Assembly: GCF_963665245.1 (NCBI RefSeq)
Contig: NZ_OY762267.1
Coordinates: forward strand, 372,001 to 436,000
Reading direction: 5' to 3'
Length of the DNA stretch: 64,000 nt
From: an uncultured Paludibaculum sp.
GTDB taxonomy: Bacteria > Acidobacteriota > Terriglobia > Bryobacterales > Bryobacteraceae
Below, one piece after another: positions 25,641-33,903 of the stretch (position 1 is the stretch's first letter; each line of letters begins with the position of its first letter). Made by a program: the position numbers and the translations under genes. Below the pieces are notes generated by a model that did not search any database, was not told the origin of the DNA, and saw only the letters and a program-made list of their open reading frames with translations.

Positions 25641-27005
25641 TCAGCGGCTGGAAGGCCGCTGCCGTTTCCAGTACCGGTAAAAGGGCAAACCGGCGGCAAT
25701 CAAAACCAGGCCGAGGATGGATTCGCGGGGGGATTTCAGGAGGGTGAAGTACAAAAGGAGGACGGCGACCAGTACAAATAGGACCGGCACCACTGGATAT
25801 CCGAGAGTTCGGTAGGGCCGGGGCAGATCGGGCCGTTTCCTTCTGAGAACGATGACGGCCGCGGTAGCCATACCGTAGAGAATCCAACTGGGAAAGATAA
25901 CGAGATTTAACAATTGATTGTACTGGCCGCTCAGCAGGAGAACGCAGGACCAGGCGCTGAGAGCAAGGATCGAGAAGCCGGGTGTGTGATGGGCTTCGTT
26001 GACAAAGGCGAAGCGGCGAAAGAAATAGCCATCGCGGGCTAGCGCATAGGGCACTCGCGAACCGGTGAGAATGGACCCATTTAATGCGGCGAAGATGGAG
26101 ACCATGGCGGCGATGGAAACGGCATTGGCACCCCAGGTACCAAGTACCCGCTGCATCATGGTGGCGGCCACGCGATCGGTCTGGCCGACTTCGGCCGGCG
26201 AGAGAATGTGGAAATAGGCGAAGTTGGTGGCCAAGTAGATGGCGATGACGGCAGCAGTGCCGTAAATCAGAGCGAGTGGCAAATTTCGTTGAGGATTCTT
26301 CACCTCACTGGAAACCATGCTTACGTTGTTCCAGCCATCATACGCCCAGAGCGCGGCGACGAGCGCGGCGAAGAAACCGGTCGCCCCGCCTGTGGCTCCG
26401 ACGAAAGCTCCGGCGGTGGTGGCACCACTGCCGCCAAAGACGCCAACACCAATAATGCCGCCAATGAGCACGACTTTGAGGATTGTGACGCCAATCTGAA
26501 CGCCGCCGCCCACCTTAACTCCGAACCAATTCAATACTCCGAGGGCCAGAATGAGACCAATGGCGAAAAGCTGGCCGGAGCGCACTTCGAGCGGGCTGAA
26601 ATTCGGGCCGATGGGCAATGGGATCACGAAAGCGACGGTGCTGAGTTCCGGGCGGAAGTTGGCCAGGTAGAGGTAGAAGCCGGTGGCCAGCGTGGCAATG
26701 GAGCCGCTTTTGGCGACCCACATCTGGGTCCAGCCATAGAGGAATCCGTAGAAAGGGCCATAGGCTTCTCGCAGGTAGTTGTATTCGCCGCCGGCTTCGG
26801 GCAGCATGGCGGCGAGTTCCGCATAGGTGAGGGCCCCGGCCAGCGAAAGGACGCCGCCGAAGATCCAGACGGCGAAGAGGATCCAGGGACTGCCAACCTC
26901 CCGGATCATCGTGTTGGGAACCAGAAAGATTCCGCTGCCGATCACAGTGCCAACGACGATGGAGGCGGCGCCCCAGAGGCCCAGATCCCTACGAAGCTGT
27001 GTCAA
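25641..27005 (-). CDS. APC-family amino acid permease
   Basis: A 454-residue transporter with about 12 membrane segments. The first contains the APC motif GTVIGSGIFLVPN (about 18-30), and FAVWIFGGVLSLAGALTYAEL follows, as in the LAT/amino-acid exchanger branch. The region YDGWNNVSMVSSEVKNPQRNLP is typical of helices 6-7 of these proteins. Its start overlaps the 3' end of the upstream symporter gene by 17 bases, so both are on one transcript. Substrate cannot be predicted. Confidence 0.9.
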   Translation of the reverse strand: MTQLRRDLGLWGAASIVVGTVIGSGIFLVPNTMIREVGSPWILFAVWIFGGVLSLAGALTYAELAAMLPEAGGEYNYLREAYGPFYGFLYGWTQMWVAKSGSIATLATGFYLYLANFRPELSTVAFVIPLPIGPNFSPLEVRSGQLFAIGLILALGVLNWFGVKVGGGVQIGVTILKVVLIGGIIGVGVFGGSGATTAGAFVGATGGATGFFAALVAALWAYDGWNNVSMVSSEVKNPQRNLPLALIYGTAAVIAIYLATNFAYFHILSPAEVGQTDRVAATMMQRVLGTWGANAVSIAAMVSIFAALNGSILTGSRVPYALARDGYFFRRFAFVNEAHHTPGFSILALSAWSCVLLLSGQYNQLLNLVIFPSWILYGMATAAVIVLRRKRPDLPRPYRTLGYPVVPVLFVLVAVLLLYFTLLKSPRESILGLVLIAAGLPFYRYWKRQRPSSR

Positions 27006-28443
27006 TCGATTTCTCCCTGAGAAGCCAAGAGGCGGCGATGGCGGTGGTGGAGGTGACGAGGGTGCCGATGAGCACGTACCACGTCCAGGCCACCGGCGTG
27101 GCGAACTTGATGTACAAATTGACAGCGAGACCGGCGGACATGCCGATCATGGCGGCGCGCTCGTGGACGCGTTTGGTGAGGACACCGAGGAGGAAGACGC
27201 CCAGCAGGGCTCCATATAGGATGGACGCTATGCCCAGGCCGGCTTCGAGGACGCTGTGGACGCTGCGGGCAAGGAGACCAATGACGAAGAGGACGCAACC
27301 CCAGGCCACGGTGGCCCATTTGGCGAGGCGGAGGTAGGTGGACTCGGAGCGGCCGGGGCGCATGGGGCGGTAGAAATCCATGATGGTGGTGGACGCCAGC
27401 GAGTTGAGGGCGGCGCTGAGGTTGGACATCGCGGCGGCGAGGATGGCGGCGATGACGAGGCCGGCGATGCCGATGGGCAGCGAATTCCAGATGAACTGCG
27501 GGTAGATGCGATCGGCCGGCTTTGGCGGAACCTGGCCGGTGTTGCCGTAGTAGACCCAGAGGATCAGGCCGATGACGAGAAAAAGCGTGAACTGGAACAG
27601 GATCACGAACCAACTGGAGAAAAGGGCGAGGCGGCTTTCCCTTTCGTTGCGGGCGGAAAGCAGGCGCTGCACCATGAGCTGTTCGGTCCCGTGGCTGGCG
27701 GTGGTGAGGAAGCAGCCGCCCAGGAATCCGGCCCAAAACGTGTAGGGCGCGGAGAAGAACTTCATGGTCCATTCGAAGTGAAAATCGAATACGCCGAGTT
27801 TGTCGGCGGCTCCGGCGGCCTGCCAGACCTCGGGCCAGCCACCAGGGATCTTGGCGAGGATGACGAAGAGGCTGACCAAGGCTCCGCCGACGTAGAGGAT
27901 CATCTGGACGACGTCGGTCCAAATAACGGCAGTCATTCCGCCTTCGAAGGTATAAAACAGCGTCAGACAGACGATGAGGACAATGGAAGCCACCTCGCCA
28001 GTCCCCAGGATGATGGAGACAACGATGGAAATGGCGAAGACGCGCACGCCCTCAGCGAGTGCGCGAAGGAGCAGGAAGGTGCCGGCGGTGAGTTTGCGCA
28101 GGCGAGGGCCGAAGCGGCGCTCCATGAGCTGGTAGGCGGTAAACAGTTCGCCGCGAAAGTACTGGGGAAGGAAGAGAGTGGAAATGAAGATTCGGGCGAG
28201 GAGGTAGCCGAAGACGACCTGGAGGAATCCGAAGTTGCCATAGAAGGACAAAGCAGGGGTACCGATGACGGTGAGGGTGCTGGTTTCGGCCGAAACAATG
28301 GAGAAGCCGATGGCCCACCAAGGAGTGTTGCGGCCTCCCAGGAAGTAGTCGCGGAGACTCTTCTGAGAGTCCTTGAAACGGGCACCAAACCACGTGATGC
28401 CGATCAGATACAGGACTATGATCGCGAGGTCGAGGTACCGCAT
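26989..28443 (-). CDS. Sodium:solute symporter (SSS family)
   Basis: A 484-residue membrane protein of about 13 helices. The family hallmarks are DYFLGGRNTPWWAIGFSIVSAETST (about 32-56), which contains residues of the substrate/Na+ site, FEGGMTAVIWTDVVQMILY (helix 5) and the helix-8 region LAAAMSNLSAALNSLASTTIMDFYRP. Sugars, amino acids or organic acids are all possible substrates. It is the first gene of a two-gene unit with the APC permease. No regulator is attached. Confidence 0.9.
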   Translation of the reverse strand: MRYLDLAIIVLYLIGITWFGARFKDSQKSLRDYFLGGRNTPWWAIGFSIVSAETSTLTVIGTPALSFYGNFGFLQVVFGYLLARIFISTLFLPQYFRGELFTAYQLMERRFGPRLRKLTAGTFLLLRALAEGVRVFAISIVVSIILGTGEVASIVLIVCLTLFYTFEGGMTAVIWTDVVQMILYVGGALVSLFVILAKIPGGWPEVWQAAGAADKLGVFDFHFEWTMKFFSAPYTFWAGFLGGCFLTTASHGTEQLMVQRLLSARNERESRLALFSSWFVILFQFTLFLVIGLILWVYYGNTGQVPPKPADRIYPQFIWNSLPIGIAGLVIAAILAAAMSNLSAALNSLASTTIMDFYRPMRPGRSESTYLRLAKWATVAWGCVLFVIGLLARSVHSVLEAGLGIASILYGALLGVFLLGVLTKRVHERAAMIGMSAGLAVNLYIKFATPVAWTWYVLIGTLVTSTTAIAASWLLREKSIDTAS

Positions 28444-28632
28444 GATGAGTTACCAGATTCTCACATTGACGTTGAGCGCGGGAGGCGGGCGAAGGGGGTG
28501 GTGGCGGAGCTGAACCGTTTCGACTCGACATTTGATAGTGTGGAAAGCCGCGGGCGGGAACAATTCAGGAACCGCCAGCATCTAACCCGCAGTCAGTACT
28601 ATGATGATGTTTTTACAAAGAGGTTCTTAGGC

Positions 28633-28662
28633 TTGCAGCTGTGTCAACCCTTCGGCTATACT
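28633..28662 (+). promoter_or_regulatory. Candidate sigma-70 promoter in the 28444-28752 gap
   Basis: TTGCAG (28633-28638) and TATACT (28657-28662) are 18 bases apart, 90 bases before the TPR-protein gene. The rest of the 309-base gap between the divergent symporter and TPR genes has no gene and no other strong signal that I can see. Confidence 0.5.
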
Positions 28663-28752
28663 CCGCAATTGCGAAGCTAGTAGGCGAGCAGGGTTCCCAG
28701 TCGTGGCCCGGAGCCTGCAAGGATTGCATCTGACCCGACCTTTAGGAGGCAT

Positions 28753-30084
28753 GTGGTGCTGTTTTCATGGAAGCGTGGAGTATTGGGAGTCGCGACGGCT
28801 TCGCTACTTGGTCTTACCCTCTGGGGCCAGGCAGCAGCCCCGCAGTGGAAGGATCGAGCCGAATACGACTTGGTCGAATCGATCAAGAAAGAGACGAACG
28901 CTCAAACCAAGCTGGGCTTGCTGCAGAGTTGGGAGCAGAAGTATCCGAACTCCGACTTCAAGGACGACCGTTTTGCATTGGTGGTCGGCACTTATCAGGC
29001 GTTGGGCAACGCGAAGGCGATGTTGGAAACGTCGAAGACGTGGCTTGCCTCCAACCCAAAGGCCGTCCAGGCATTGGTGTGGATCGACCTTTTGACGATC
29101 AGCATGAACGACACTTCTCCGGCCGCGTTGGACGCGGGCGAAAAGGCGGCGCAGAGCATGCTGGGCCTTATGGACGATACTTTTAGTCCGGCGCGCAAGC
29201 CACAGCAGATGACGGAAGATCAGTGGAAGCAACAGCGGACGGGGACGGAATCAGTTGCCTACCGTACGCTGGGTTGGGTGGCGCTGCAGCGGCAGCAGTA
29301 TGAAGAGGCCGACAAGAACTTCATGGAAGCGTTGAAGCGGAATCCGGGCGACGCGCAGGCCTCGGCCTGGGCGGGCACGGCGAACCTTCGGACAAAGAAA
29401 CTGGAGCGGCAGGGCATCGCGCTGTTCCACTTCTGCCGCGCGGCGGTGTACGAAGGCCAGGGCGCGTTCCCGGCGCAGTCCCGCGACCAACTGCGCAAGT
29501 CGTTCGAGAACAACTACAAGAATTTCCACGGCGACACGACGGGCATGGACGATGTAATCGCCAAGGCCAAGGCGAGCCCGATTCCTCCGGATGGATTCAA
29601 GCTTCTGTCGAAGGACGAGATCCTGATCGCGCAGGAAGAAGAGCTGAAGAAGACGAATCCGGCGCTGGCCCTGTGGATCAGCATCAAGCGCAGTCTTTCA
29701 GGTGAGAACGGTGCAGCCTACTTCGATTCGACGCTCAAGAATGCGGCAATCCCCGGCGGCGTGGAAGTCGGCGGCACGAAGGTGGACAAATTCAAGGGCA
29801 AAGTGGTGAGCTGCGATGCGCCGAAGAAGGCGAAGAAGGTCGTGGTGGGCATCAGTTCGGCCGAGATGAGCGAAGTATCACTGGTGTTCGAGAATCCCCT
29901 GGCGGTTTGCCCCGATCCGGGTATCGAGCTGGAGTTCAGCGGTGCGGCCGCGGCGTTCACGGCCGAACCGTTCAACCTGAGTCTCGATGTTGAACCCAAG
30001 GATGTCTCGGGTCTACCGACTCCTCCTCCTCCGTCAGCACGCAAAGGCGTCCCGGCGAAGAAGGCGGCACCGAAGAAGAAGTAG
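28753..30084 (+). CDS. Exported TPR-repeat protein
   Basis: A 443-residue protein. It has a signal peptide or N-terminal anchor (WKRGVLGVATASLLGLTLWGQAAA), helical repeat sequence (about 30-240, with a clear TPR at AYRTLGWVALQRQQYEEADKNFMEALKRNPGDAQA), then a beta-rich part and a Lys/Pro/Ala-rich tail (PPPPSARKGVPAKKAAPKKK). It starts at a GTG (28753 or 28756) behind AGGAGG at 28744-28749. TPR domains bind proteins, and nothing else fixes a role. It stands alone and ends at a strong terminator. Confidence 0.8.
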   Translation: MVLFSWKRGVLGVATASLLGLTLWGQAAAPQWKDRAEYDLVESIKKETNAQTKLGLLQSWEQKYPNSDFKDDRFALVVGTYQALGNAKAMLETSKTWLASNPKAVQALVWIDLLTISMNDTSPAALDAGEKAAQSMLGLMDDTFSPARKPQQMTEDQWKQQRTGTESVAYRTLGWVALQRQQYEEADKNFMEALKRNPGDAQASAWAGTANLRTKKLERQGIALFHFCRAAVYEGQGAFPAQSRDQLRKSFENNYKNFHGDTTGMDDVIAKAKASPIPPDGFKLLSKDEILIAQEEELKKTNPALALWISIKRSLSGENGAAYFDSTLKNAAIPGGVEVGGTKVDKFKGKVVSCDAPKKAKKVVVGISSAEMSEVSLVFENPLAVCPDPGIELEFSGAAAAFTAEPFNLSLDVEPKDVSGLPTPPPPSARKGVPAKKAAPKKK

Positions 30085-30101
30085 CCGCACTGAGCGGTAT
30101 G

Positions 30102-30137
30102 GAAAAAGGCGGGCCCCGCGGGGTCCGCCTTTTTTAT
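30102..30137 (+). terminator. Bidirectional Rho-independent terminator
   Basis: AAAAAGGCGG with GGCCCCGCGG forms a GC-rich hairpin that closes with CCGCCTTTTTT. Runs of A on the left and T on the right let it work in both directions, for the TPR gene (ends 30084) and for the leftward small gene that ends at 30150. Confidence 0.9.
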
Positions 30138-30149
30138 TGTGGAGAAGCG

Positions 30150-30410
30150 CTAAAGCCGGGCACGCACGGCGGAGGGCGGCCGGGGCTGTCTTGGATTGGG
30201 TCCGGAGAGAATCAGACTGTAGATGATCCTGTCCCAGAAACCGAGATTCTGCCCGCTATGGTCGATGGCCTGCATGTAGGAACAGAAGCGTTGCGCCGTG
30301 GCGGGCAAGGCCCGCACGGGTTCGATGGCCCCCAGCCCCAAGGAGACCAATGCAAGCGCGGCCGCTGCCCACATGGGCGTTGCAAGTCCGAGCTGATTTG
30401 GCCTGTTCAC
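30150..30410 (-). CDS. Small secreted or membrane protein, family copy 1
   Basis: An 86-residue protein from a GTG at 30410. A hydrophobic N-terminal segment (TPMWAAAALALVSLGLGAI, about 11-29) precedes the family core: RALPATAQRF, SYMQAIDHSGQN, WDRIIYSLILSGPNP. Two relatives in the window (32332-32592, 32755-33006) share this core, the length and a GTG start with TTAG just before it. That comparison is why this start was preferred over longer ones. I recognise no known domain. The core lacks a usual signal-peptidase motif apart from ALPA, so it may be secreted or membrane-anchored. A shared upstream element lies near 30465. Confidence 0.75.
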   Translation of the reverse strand: MNRPNQLGLATPMWAAAALALVSLGLGAIEPVRALPATAQRFCSYMQAIDHSGQNLGFWDRIIYSLILSGPNPRQPRPPSAVRARL

Positions 30411-30565
30411 ACTCCTAAGGACGCGAGAAGCGGACAGGAAGTACGGGGGGCACCAGTTTAAGATCTGTAAAACCATCGGCGCACCGGGTAGGACACGGTC
30501 GAATGTTCTGTTCCCTGCCCGGACGGGCAATGTCTCAACCCGACAGTTTCACCTGGAGGGTGCTT
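30411..30565. promoter_or_regulatory. Divergent upstream region with conserved TTTACAGATCT element
   Basis: The leftward strand reads TTTTACAGATCT ending about 50 bases before the GTG at 30410. The same element (TTTTTACAGATCT) precedes family copy 3 at a nearly identical distance, and a weaker TTTACA precedes copy 2. Between element and start, copies 1 and 3 also share TCCGCTTC and a TTAG-rich stretch at the ribosome site. The rightward gene at 30566 uses GGAGG at 30555-30559. Confidence 0.5.
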
Positions 30566-32200
30566 ATGAAGAGATTCTTGTACACGGCGCTGTTCTCGCT
30601 GCTACTGGCGACTCTGCCGGCCAGCGCTTTCAGCAGCGGCCCGCGAGTCCGATTTACCGGGGCGCCCGGCGACAATCCGTTGGCATGCACACAGTGCCAC
30701 ACGGGGACTTTGAATTCCTTTGGCGGCTCGGTACGAGTTGTATATCCGGGCGGCACGCAGTACACGCCCGGCAAGACCTACCGTCTGAAGGTGGAGATCC
30801 GGGATCCGGAGCAGCAGCGTTGGGGGTTTGAATTGTCGGCGCGATTGACGTCGGACCTGACCAACGGACAAGCCGGCGATCTGACCTCGGTGGACGGCAA
30901 CACGAGGGTTCTGTGCGACGGAAGCGCGGCTGGGACTCCAAAGCCGTGTTCCCCGGACAAGCCGGTGCAGTTCGCCGAGCACGTGGCGGCCGGTACGCGG
31001 CCGGGTACACCGAATGGAGTGGATTTCGAACTGGACTGGACGGCGCCGGCGGCAGGATCGGGCGCGGTGACGTTCTATGTGGCGGGCAACGCGGCCAACA
31101 ACAACGGCAACAATCAGGGCGATCACATCTACACAAGCAGCCTCAGCATCACGGAGGCAACGGGCGGCGGTCTGCAGGTGCCGGCCACGGCCTACGATGT
31201 TCGCCACCTGACCTCGGATCTGACTGGTGGATGGGGCGAGCATGTGGATCCCAATCTGGCGGGCTCCTGGGGTATCGCACTCGGGCCGACGACTCCCTTC
31301 TGGATCTCGAATGAAATGACTGGGACGACGACGGTGTACAACGGGAATGGCGAGCCTTTCCCGACGGCGAGTCCGTTGATCGTGAAGATCCCGAATGGCG
31401 CCGGCGGCAATGGCCATTCCAGTCCTACCGGCCAGGTGTGGAACGGAACAGCAGGCTTCGAAGTCGGCCCAGGCAAGCCGGCAGCGTTCCTCTTCGCCAC
31501 GGAAAACGGCGGGATCGCGGGTTGGAACCGGGACGTGGATCCGGCCAATGCCATCCTGAAGGTGGACAACGCGGGCGCGAACTACAAGGGTCTGGCATTG
31601 GGCATCGGCAGCAGCGGCCCAATGTTGTACGCGGCGAACTTCAAGACCGGCACGGTGGATGTGTTCGACTACACCTTCCAGTCCGTACCCGCGCCGGGCG
31701 GGTTCACGGATCCGACGCTACCGGCCGGGTATGCTCCGTTCAACATCCAGCGCTTTGGGCGGCGTCTGTTCGTGTCCTACGCGAAACAGGATGAAAGCAA
31801 GGACGAGGACGAGCCCGGCGACGGCAACGGATTGATCAGCGTGTTCGACATGGATGGGAACTTCCAGCAGCGGCTGGTGACGGGCGGTGTGCTGAACTCG
31901 CCATGGGGTATGGCGATCGCACCGGCGTTCTTCGGAGACTACAGCAACACCTTGCTGGTGGGGAACTTCGGCGACGGGAAGATCAATGCGTTCGATCTGA
32001 CGAGCGGGCAGCCGGTGGGCCAGTTGAGATACCGGGACGGCTCGGTGATCGCTCTAGAGGGCCTCTGGGCGCTCGTATTCGGCAACGGGCGCAATGGAGG
32101 CGATGCGAACACACTGTACTTCACGGCTGCGGTCTCCGGCGGCCCGTCCGGGTCAAAGGGCGACCACGGCGTGTTTGGGTCGGTCACCGTGTTGCCTTGA
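30566..32200 (+). CDS. Secreted Reeler-like/TIGR03118-type protein with a CxxCH motif
   Basis: A 544-residue protein. The signal peptide is KRFLYTALFSLLLATLPASA. An N-terminal beta domain (about 25-200) opens with GDNPLACTQCHTGTLN, a CxxCH haem-c attachment motif, and resembles the Reeler-type choice-of-anchor domain. A larger domain (about 215-544) resembles the TIGR03118 propeller-like family (GSWGIALGPTTPFWISNE, VYNGNG, LVGNFGDGKINAFD). The start is set by GGAGG six bases upstream. No membrane anchor at the end. Function unknown. The single CxxCH may be haem-binding or structural. Confidence 0.75.
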   Translation: MKRFLYTALFSLLLATLPASAFSSGPRVRFTGAPGDNPLACTQCHTGTLNSFGGSVRVVYPGGTQYTPGKTYRLKVEIRDPEQQRWGFELSARLTSDLTNGQAGDLTSVDGNTRVLCDGSAAGTPKPCSPDKPVQFAEHVAAGTRPGTPNGVDFELDWTAPAAGSGAVTFYVAGNAANNNGNNQGDHIYTSSLSITEATGGGLQVPATAYDVRHLTSDLTGGWGEHVDPNLAGSWGIALGPTTPFWISNEMTGTTTVYNGNGEPFPTASPLIVKIPNGAGGNGHSSPTGQVWNGTAGFEVGPGKPAAFLFATENGGIAGWNRDVDPANAILKVDNAGANYKGLALGIGSSGPMLYAANFKTGTVDVFDYTFQSVPAPGGFTDPTLPAGYAPFNIQRFGRRLFVSYAKQDESKDEDEPGDGNGLISVFDMDGNFQQRLVTGGVLNSPWGMAIAPAFFGDYSNTLLVGNFGDGKINAFDLTSGQPVGQLRYRDGSVIALEGLWALVFGNGRNGGDANTLYFTAAVSGGPSGSKGDHGVFGSVTVLP

Positions 32201-32241
32201 TTGGGGAATGGGGTAGTTGGAGAGAGCTGCCCTGATCCCTG

Positions 32242-32285
32242 CGGCCGGCGAGTGTGCTTGCGACTCTGTCAGCACACCCGCCGGC
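32242..32285 (+). terminator. Strong stem-loop between convergent genes
   Basis: GGCCGGCG at 32242-32249 pairs with CGCCGGCC at 32278-32285. One A-C mismatch and then GTGTGCT/AGCACAC extend the stem to about 15 pairs around a 12-base loop. There is no T run. Its position between the end of the CxxCH protein (32200) and family copy 2 (32332) fits a bidirectional transcription stop. Confidence 0.6.
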
Positions 32286-32331
32286 CTCTGTGCATCGGGG
32301 CATCCCCGGCAGGAGACTCAATCGAACCGTG

Positions 32332-32592
32332 TCAGGTGCGTCCCGAGGCGGACCCGGCGCGCCGAACCTGTTTGGGGTTGGGTCCGGACAGGACGAGGCT
32401 GTAAGTGATCTTGTCGGCAAGGGTCATGGGCTGCCCGCTCTTGTCGATGGCGTTCATGTACGAAATGAAGCGGTGCGCGGTCGAGGGCAGAGCTCGGACG
32501 GGCGATATGGCGGCGAGTCCGAGAAGGGTGAGAGCCAGCGCGGCCGAGGCAACCACCGGGGTGCTTTTCCCGAACTGTTGTTTTCTGCTCAC
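32332..32592 (-). CDS. Small secreted or membrane protein, family copy 2
   Basis: An 86-residue protein starting at GTG 32592, with TTAGGTGGT directly before it. A hydrophobic segment (about 11-28: TPVVASAALALTLLGLAA) precedes the shared core RALPSTAHRF, SYMNAIDKSGQP, KITYSLVLSGPNPKQ, and the tail is basic. It is closest to copy 3 in the core (AHRF, LVLSGPNPKQ). The three copies differ most at both ends, which suggests that the middle 45 residues carry the function. Not recognised as any known family. Confidence 0.78.
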   Translation of the reverse strand: MSRKQQFGKSTPVVASAALALTLLGLAAISPVRALPSTAHRFISYMNAIDKSGQPMTLADKITYSLVLSGPNPKQVRRAGSASGRT

Positions 32593-32754
32593 ACCACCTA
32601 AGACGAGTGAACTTGGGGAATGGGCACTTTCCGCAACGTTAGGTTGTGTAAATTTGGAGGCGCTGGGGGAAGAAGGAAGCTGGCCAAAGGCGGGCCGCAG
32701 ACGAGGCGATTCGCCGCATCAGTGACTTCTGCCCTCGATTCCGCCGCCCGGAGG

Positions 32755-33006
32755 CTAGATTCTGGCGTTGGCGGCGTTGGCTTGCTTGGGGTTGGGACCG
32801 GAGAGGACCAAGCTGTAGGTGACCTTGTCCCATAGACTTAGGTGCTGGCCGCTCTGGTCCAGGGCCGTCATGTAGCAGACGAACCGGTGGGCCGTGGCGG
32901 GCAGGGCGCGCAAGGGGGAGAGAGCCCCCATTCCAGAGAGGATGAGGGCGAGCACAGCTAGCGTCGCCATCGGGGCGCCGGTTCCGAACTGTGTTTCTCG
33001 CTTCAC
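32755..33006 (-). CDS. Small secreted or membrane protein, family copy 3
   Basis: An 83-residue protein starting at GTG 33006 (TTAGTAGGT precedes it). The hydrophobic segment is about 12-29 (PMATLAVLALILSGMGAL), then RALPATAHRF, CYMTALDQSGQH, WDKVTYSLVLSGPNPKQ. The upstream DNA carries TTTTTACAGATCTG about 50 bases before the start. A near-duplicate of that element forms the 3' end of the neighbouring gene (33084-33395). It is 163 bases from copy 2 and in the same direction. Confidence 0.78.
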   Translation of the reverse strand: MKRETQFGTGAPMATLAVLALILSGMGALSPLRALPATAHRFVCYMTALDQSGQHLSLWDKVTYSLVLSGPNPKQANAANARI

Positions 33007-33049
33007 ACCTACTAATACGGCGGAAGCGGGCGGTTGTTAGCGGAAATCT

Positions 33050-33113
33050 GACTTCAGATCTGTAAAAACCCCGGTCGGCGATTTTAGCGCAAGGCGGACT
33101 TCAGATCTGTAAA
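33050..33113. repeat. Short duplication linking a gene 3' end to the copy 3 promoter
   Basis: GACTTCAGATCTGTAAA occurs at 33050-33066 and at 33097-33113. On the minus strand the similarity continues through the segment ending in CGCTAA, about 26 of 30 bases. The right copy is the last codons and stop of the gene at 33084-33395. The left copy lies in the upstream region of small-family copy 3. Confidence 0.7.
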
Positions 33114-33395
33114 CAGACGGCGAGCAGCCTCGGCTTCTCCGGGTTGGGCGGGGCGCTCCTCGCCCTTCGCTATAAACCAAGCCTTCCCTGCCCTGTCGAC
33201 CAACGCCGCGAAGCCGCCTTTTTCGCTCAACATCCCCGGCGACCCGATGGAGCCGAAGCCTTCGCCACGCCGCTCGACCAGCACAACGCAGCCATCGCGC
33301 GAGAAGACGAAGTGCGTGGGGACCTGAGGCGTGGGAATGATCTCAATGCCCGCGGCGGCGATTTTTTCGAGCTGGATTAAAACGTCCGGGTTCAA
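33084..33395 (-). CDS. Uncharacterised 103-residue protein
   Basis: Starts best at a TTG (33395), seven bases after the stop of the bifunctional-nuclease gene and behind TAGG. Longer starts would lie inside that gene. The first residues read LNPDVLIQLEKIAAAGIEIIPTPQVPTHFVF. A beta-rich middle follows (CVVLVERRGEGFGSIGSPG, FAALVDRAGKAWFIAKGE), with a helical end. No known domain recognised. The spacing implies cotranscription with the nuclease-family gene and miaB upstream. Confidence 0.6.
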   Translation of the reverse strand: MNPDVLIQLEKIAAAGIEIIPTPQVPTHFVFSRDGCVVLVERRGEGFGSIGSPGMLSEKGGFAALVDRAGKAWFIAKGEERPAQPGEAEAARRLFTDLKSALR

Positions 33396-33402
33396 GAAAA
33401 AC

Positions 33403-33888
33403 CTACATTTTATACCGGCCGAAATCCTCGTCGTTGAGCCCTTCGAGCCAGCGCCGGAGTTCCTCATTGGTCACCTTGTCGGAGACATTGGCCGTGCTTT
33501 TCGAAGTCTTGAGGACCTGCTCCTCCACATAGATGGGGCAGTCCAGCCGCAGTGCGAGGGCAAGGGCGTCGCTGGGACGCGAATCGATGCTGATGATCTC
33601 ACCGCCACGCTCCAGCCAGATGACGGCGTAGAACGTGTCGTCGCGAAGTTCGCTCACAACAACTTTGCGAACGCCTGTTTCGAGGCCCAGCAGCACGTTC
33701 TTGATGAGATCGTGCGTCATGGGGCGCGGCGTGCTGACCTTCTCAATCTCCAGGGCGATGGCGTTGGCCTCGTAAATACCCACCCAGATGGGCAGGATCT
33801 GCCCACCATTGGCATCCTTGAGGATCACAATGGGCATGTTGGTGACCGGGTCCATCATGAGCCCGCGAATCTTCATCTCGACTTCCAT
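33403..33888 (-). CDS. Bifunctional nuclease family protein (DUF151)
   Basis: A 161-residue protein with the BFN core: MKIRGLMMDPVTNMPIVILKD, LPIWVGIYEANAIALEIEKV, RPMTHDLIKNVL and the signature SIDSRPSDALALALRLDCPIYVEE. The C-terminal EELRRWLEGLNDEDFGRYKM is also typical. Plant members show nuclease activity. The role in bacteria is not established. It lies 15 bases after miaB in the same direction. Confidence 0.9.
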   Translation of the reverse strand: MEVEMKIRGLMMDPVTNMPIVILKDANGGQILPIWVGIYEANAIALEIEKVSTPRPMTHDLIKNVLLGLETGVRKVVVSELRDDTFYAVIWLERGGEIISIDSRPSDALALALRLDCPIYVEEQVLKTSKSTANVSDKVTNEELRRWLEGLNDEDFGRYKM

Positions 33889-33903
33889 TGAGTCCCGCCT
33901 TCC

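Noticed and set aside
27256..28680. 474-codon frame opposite the SSS symporter
   Set aside because: It is rich in Gly/Glu/Asp, the usual mirror of a hydrophobic gene, and has no hydrophobic core of its own.
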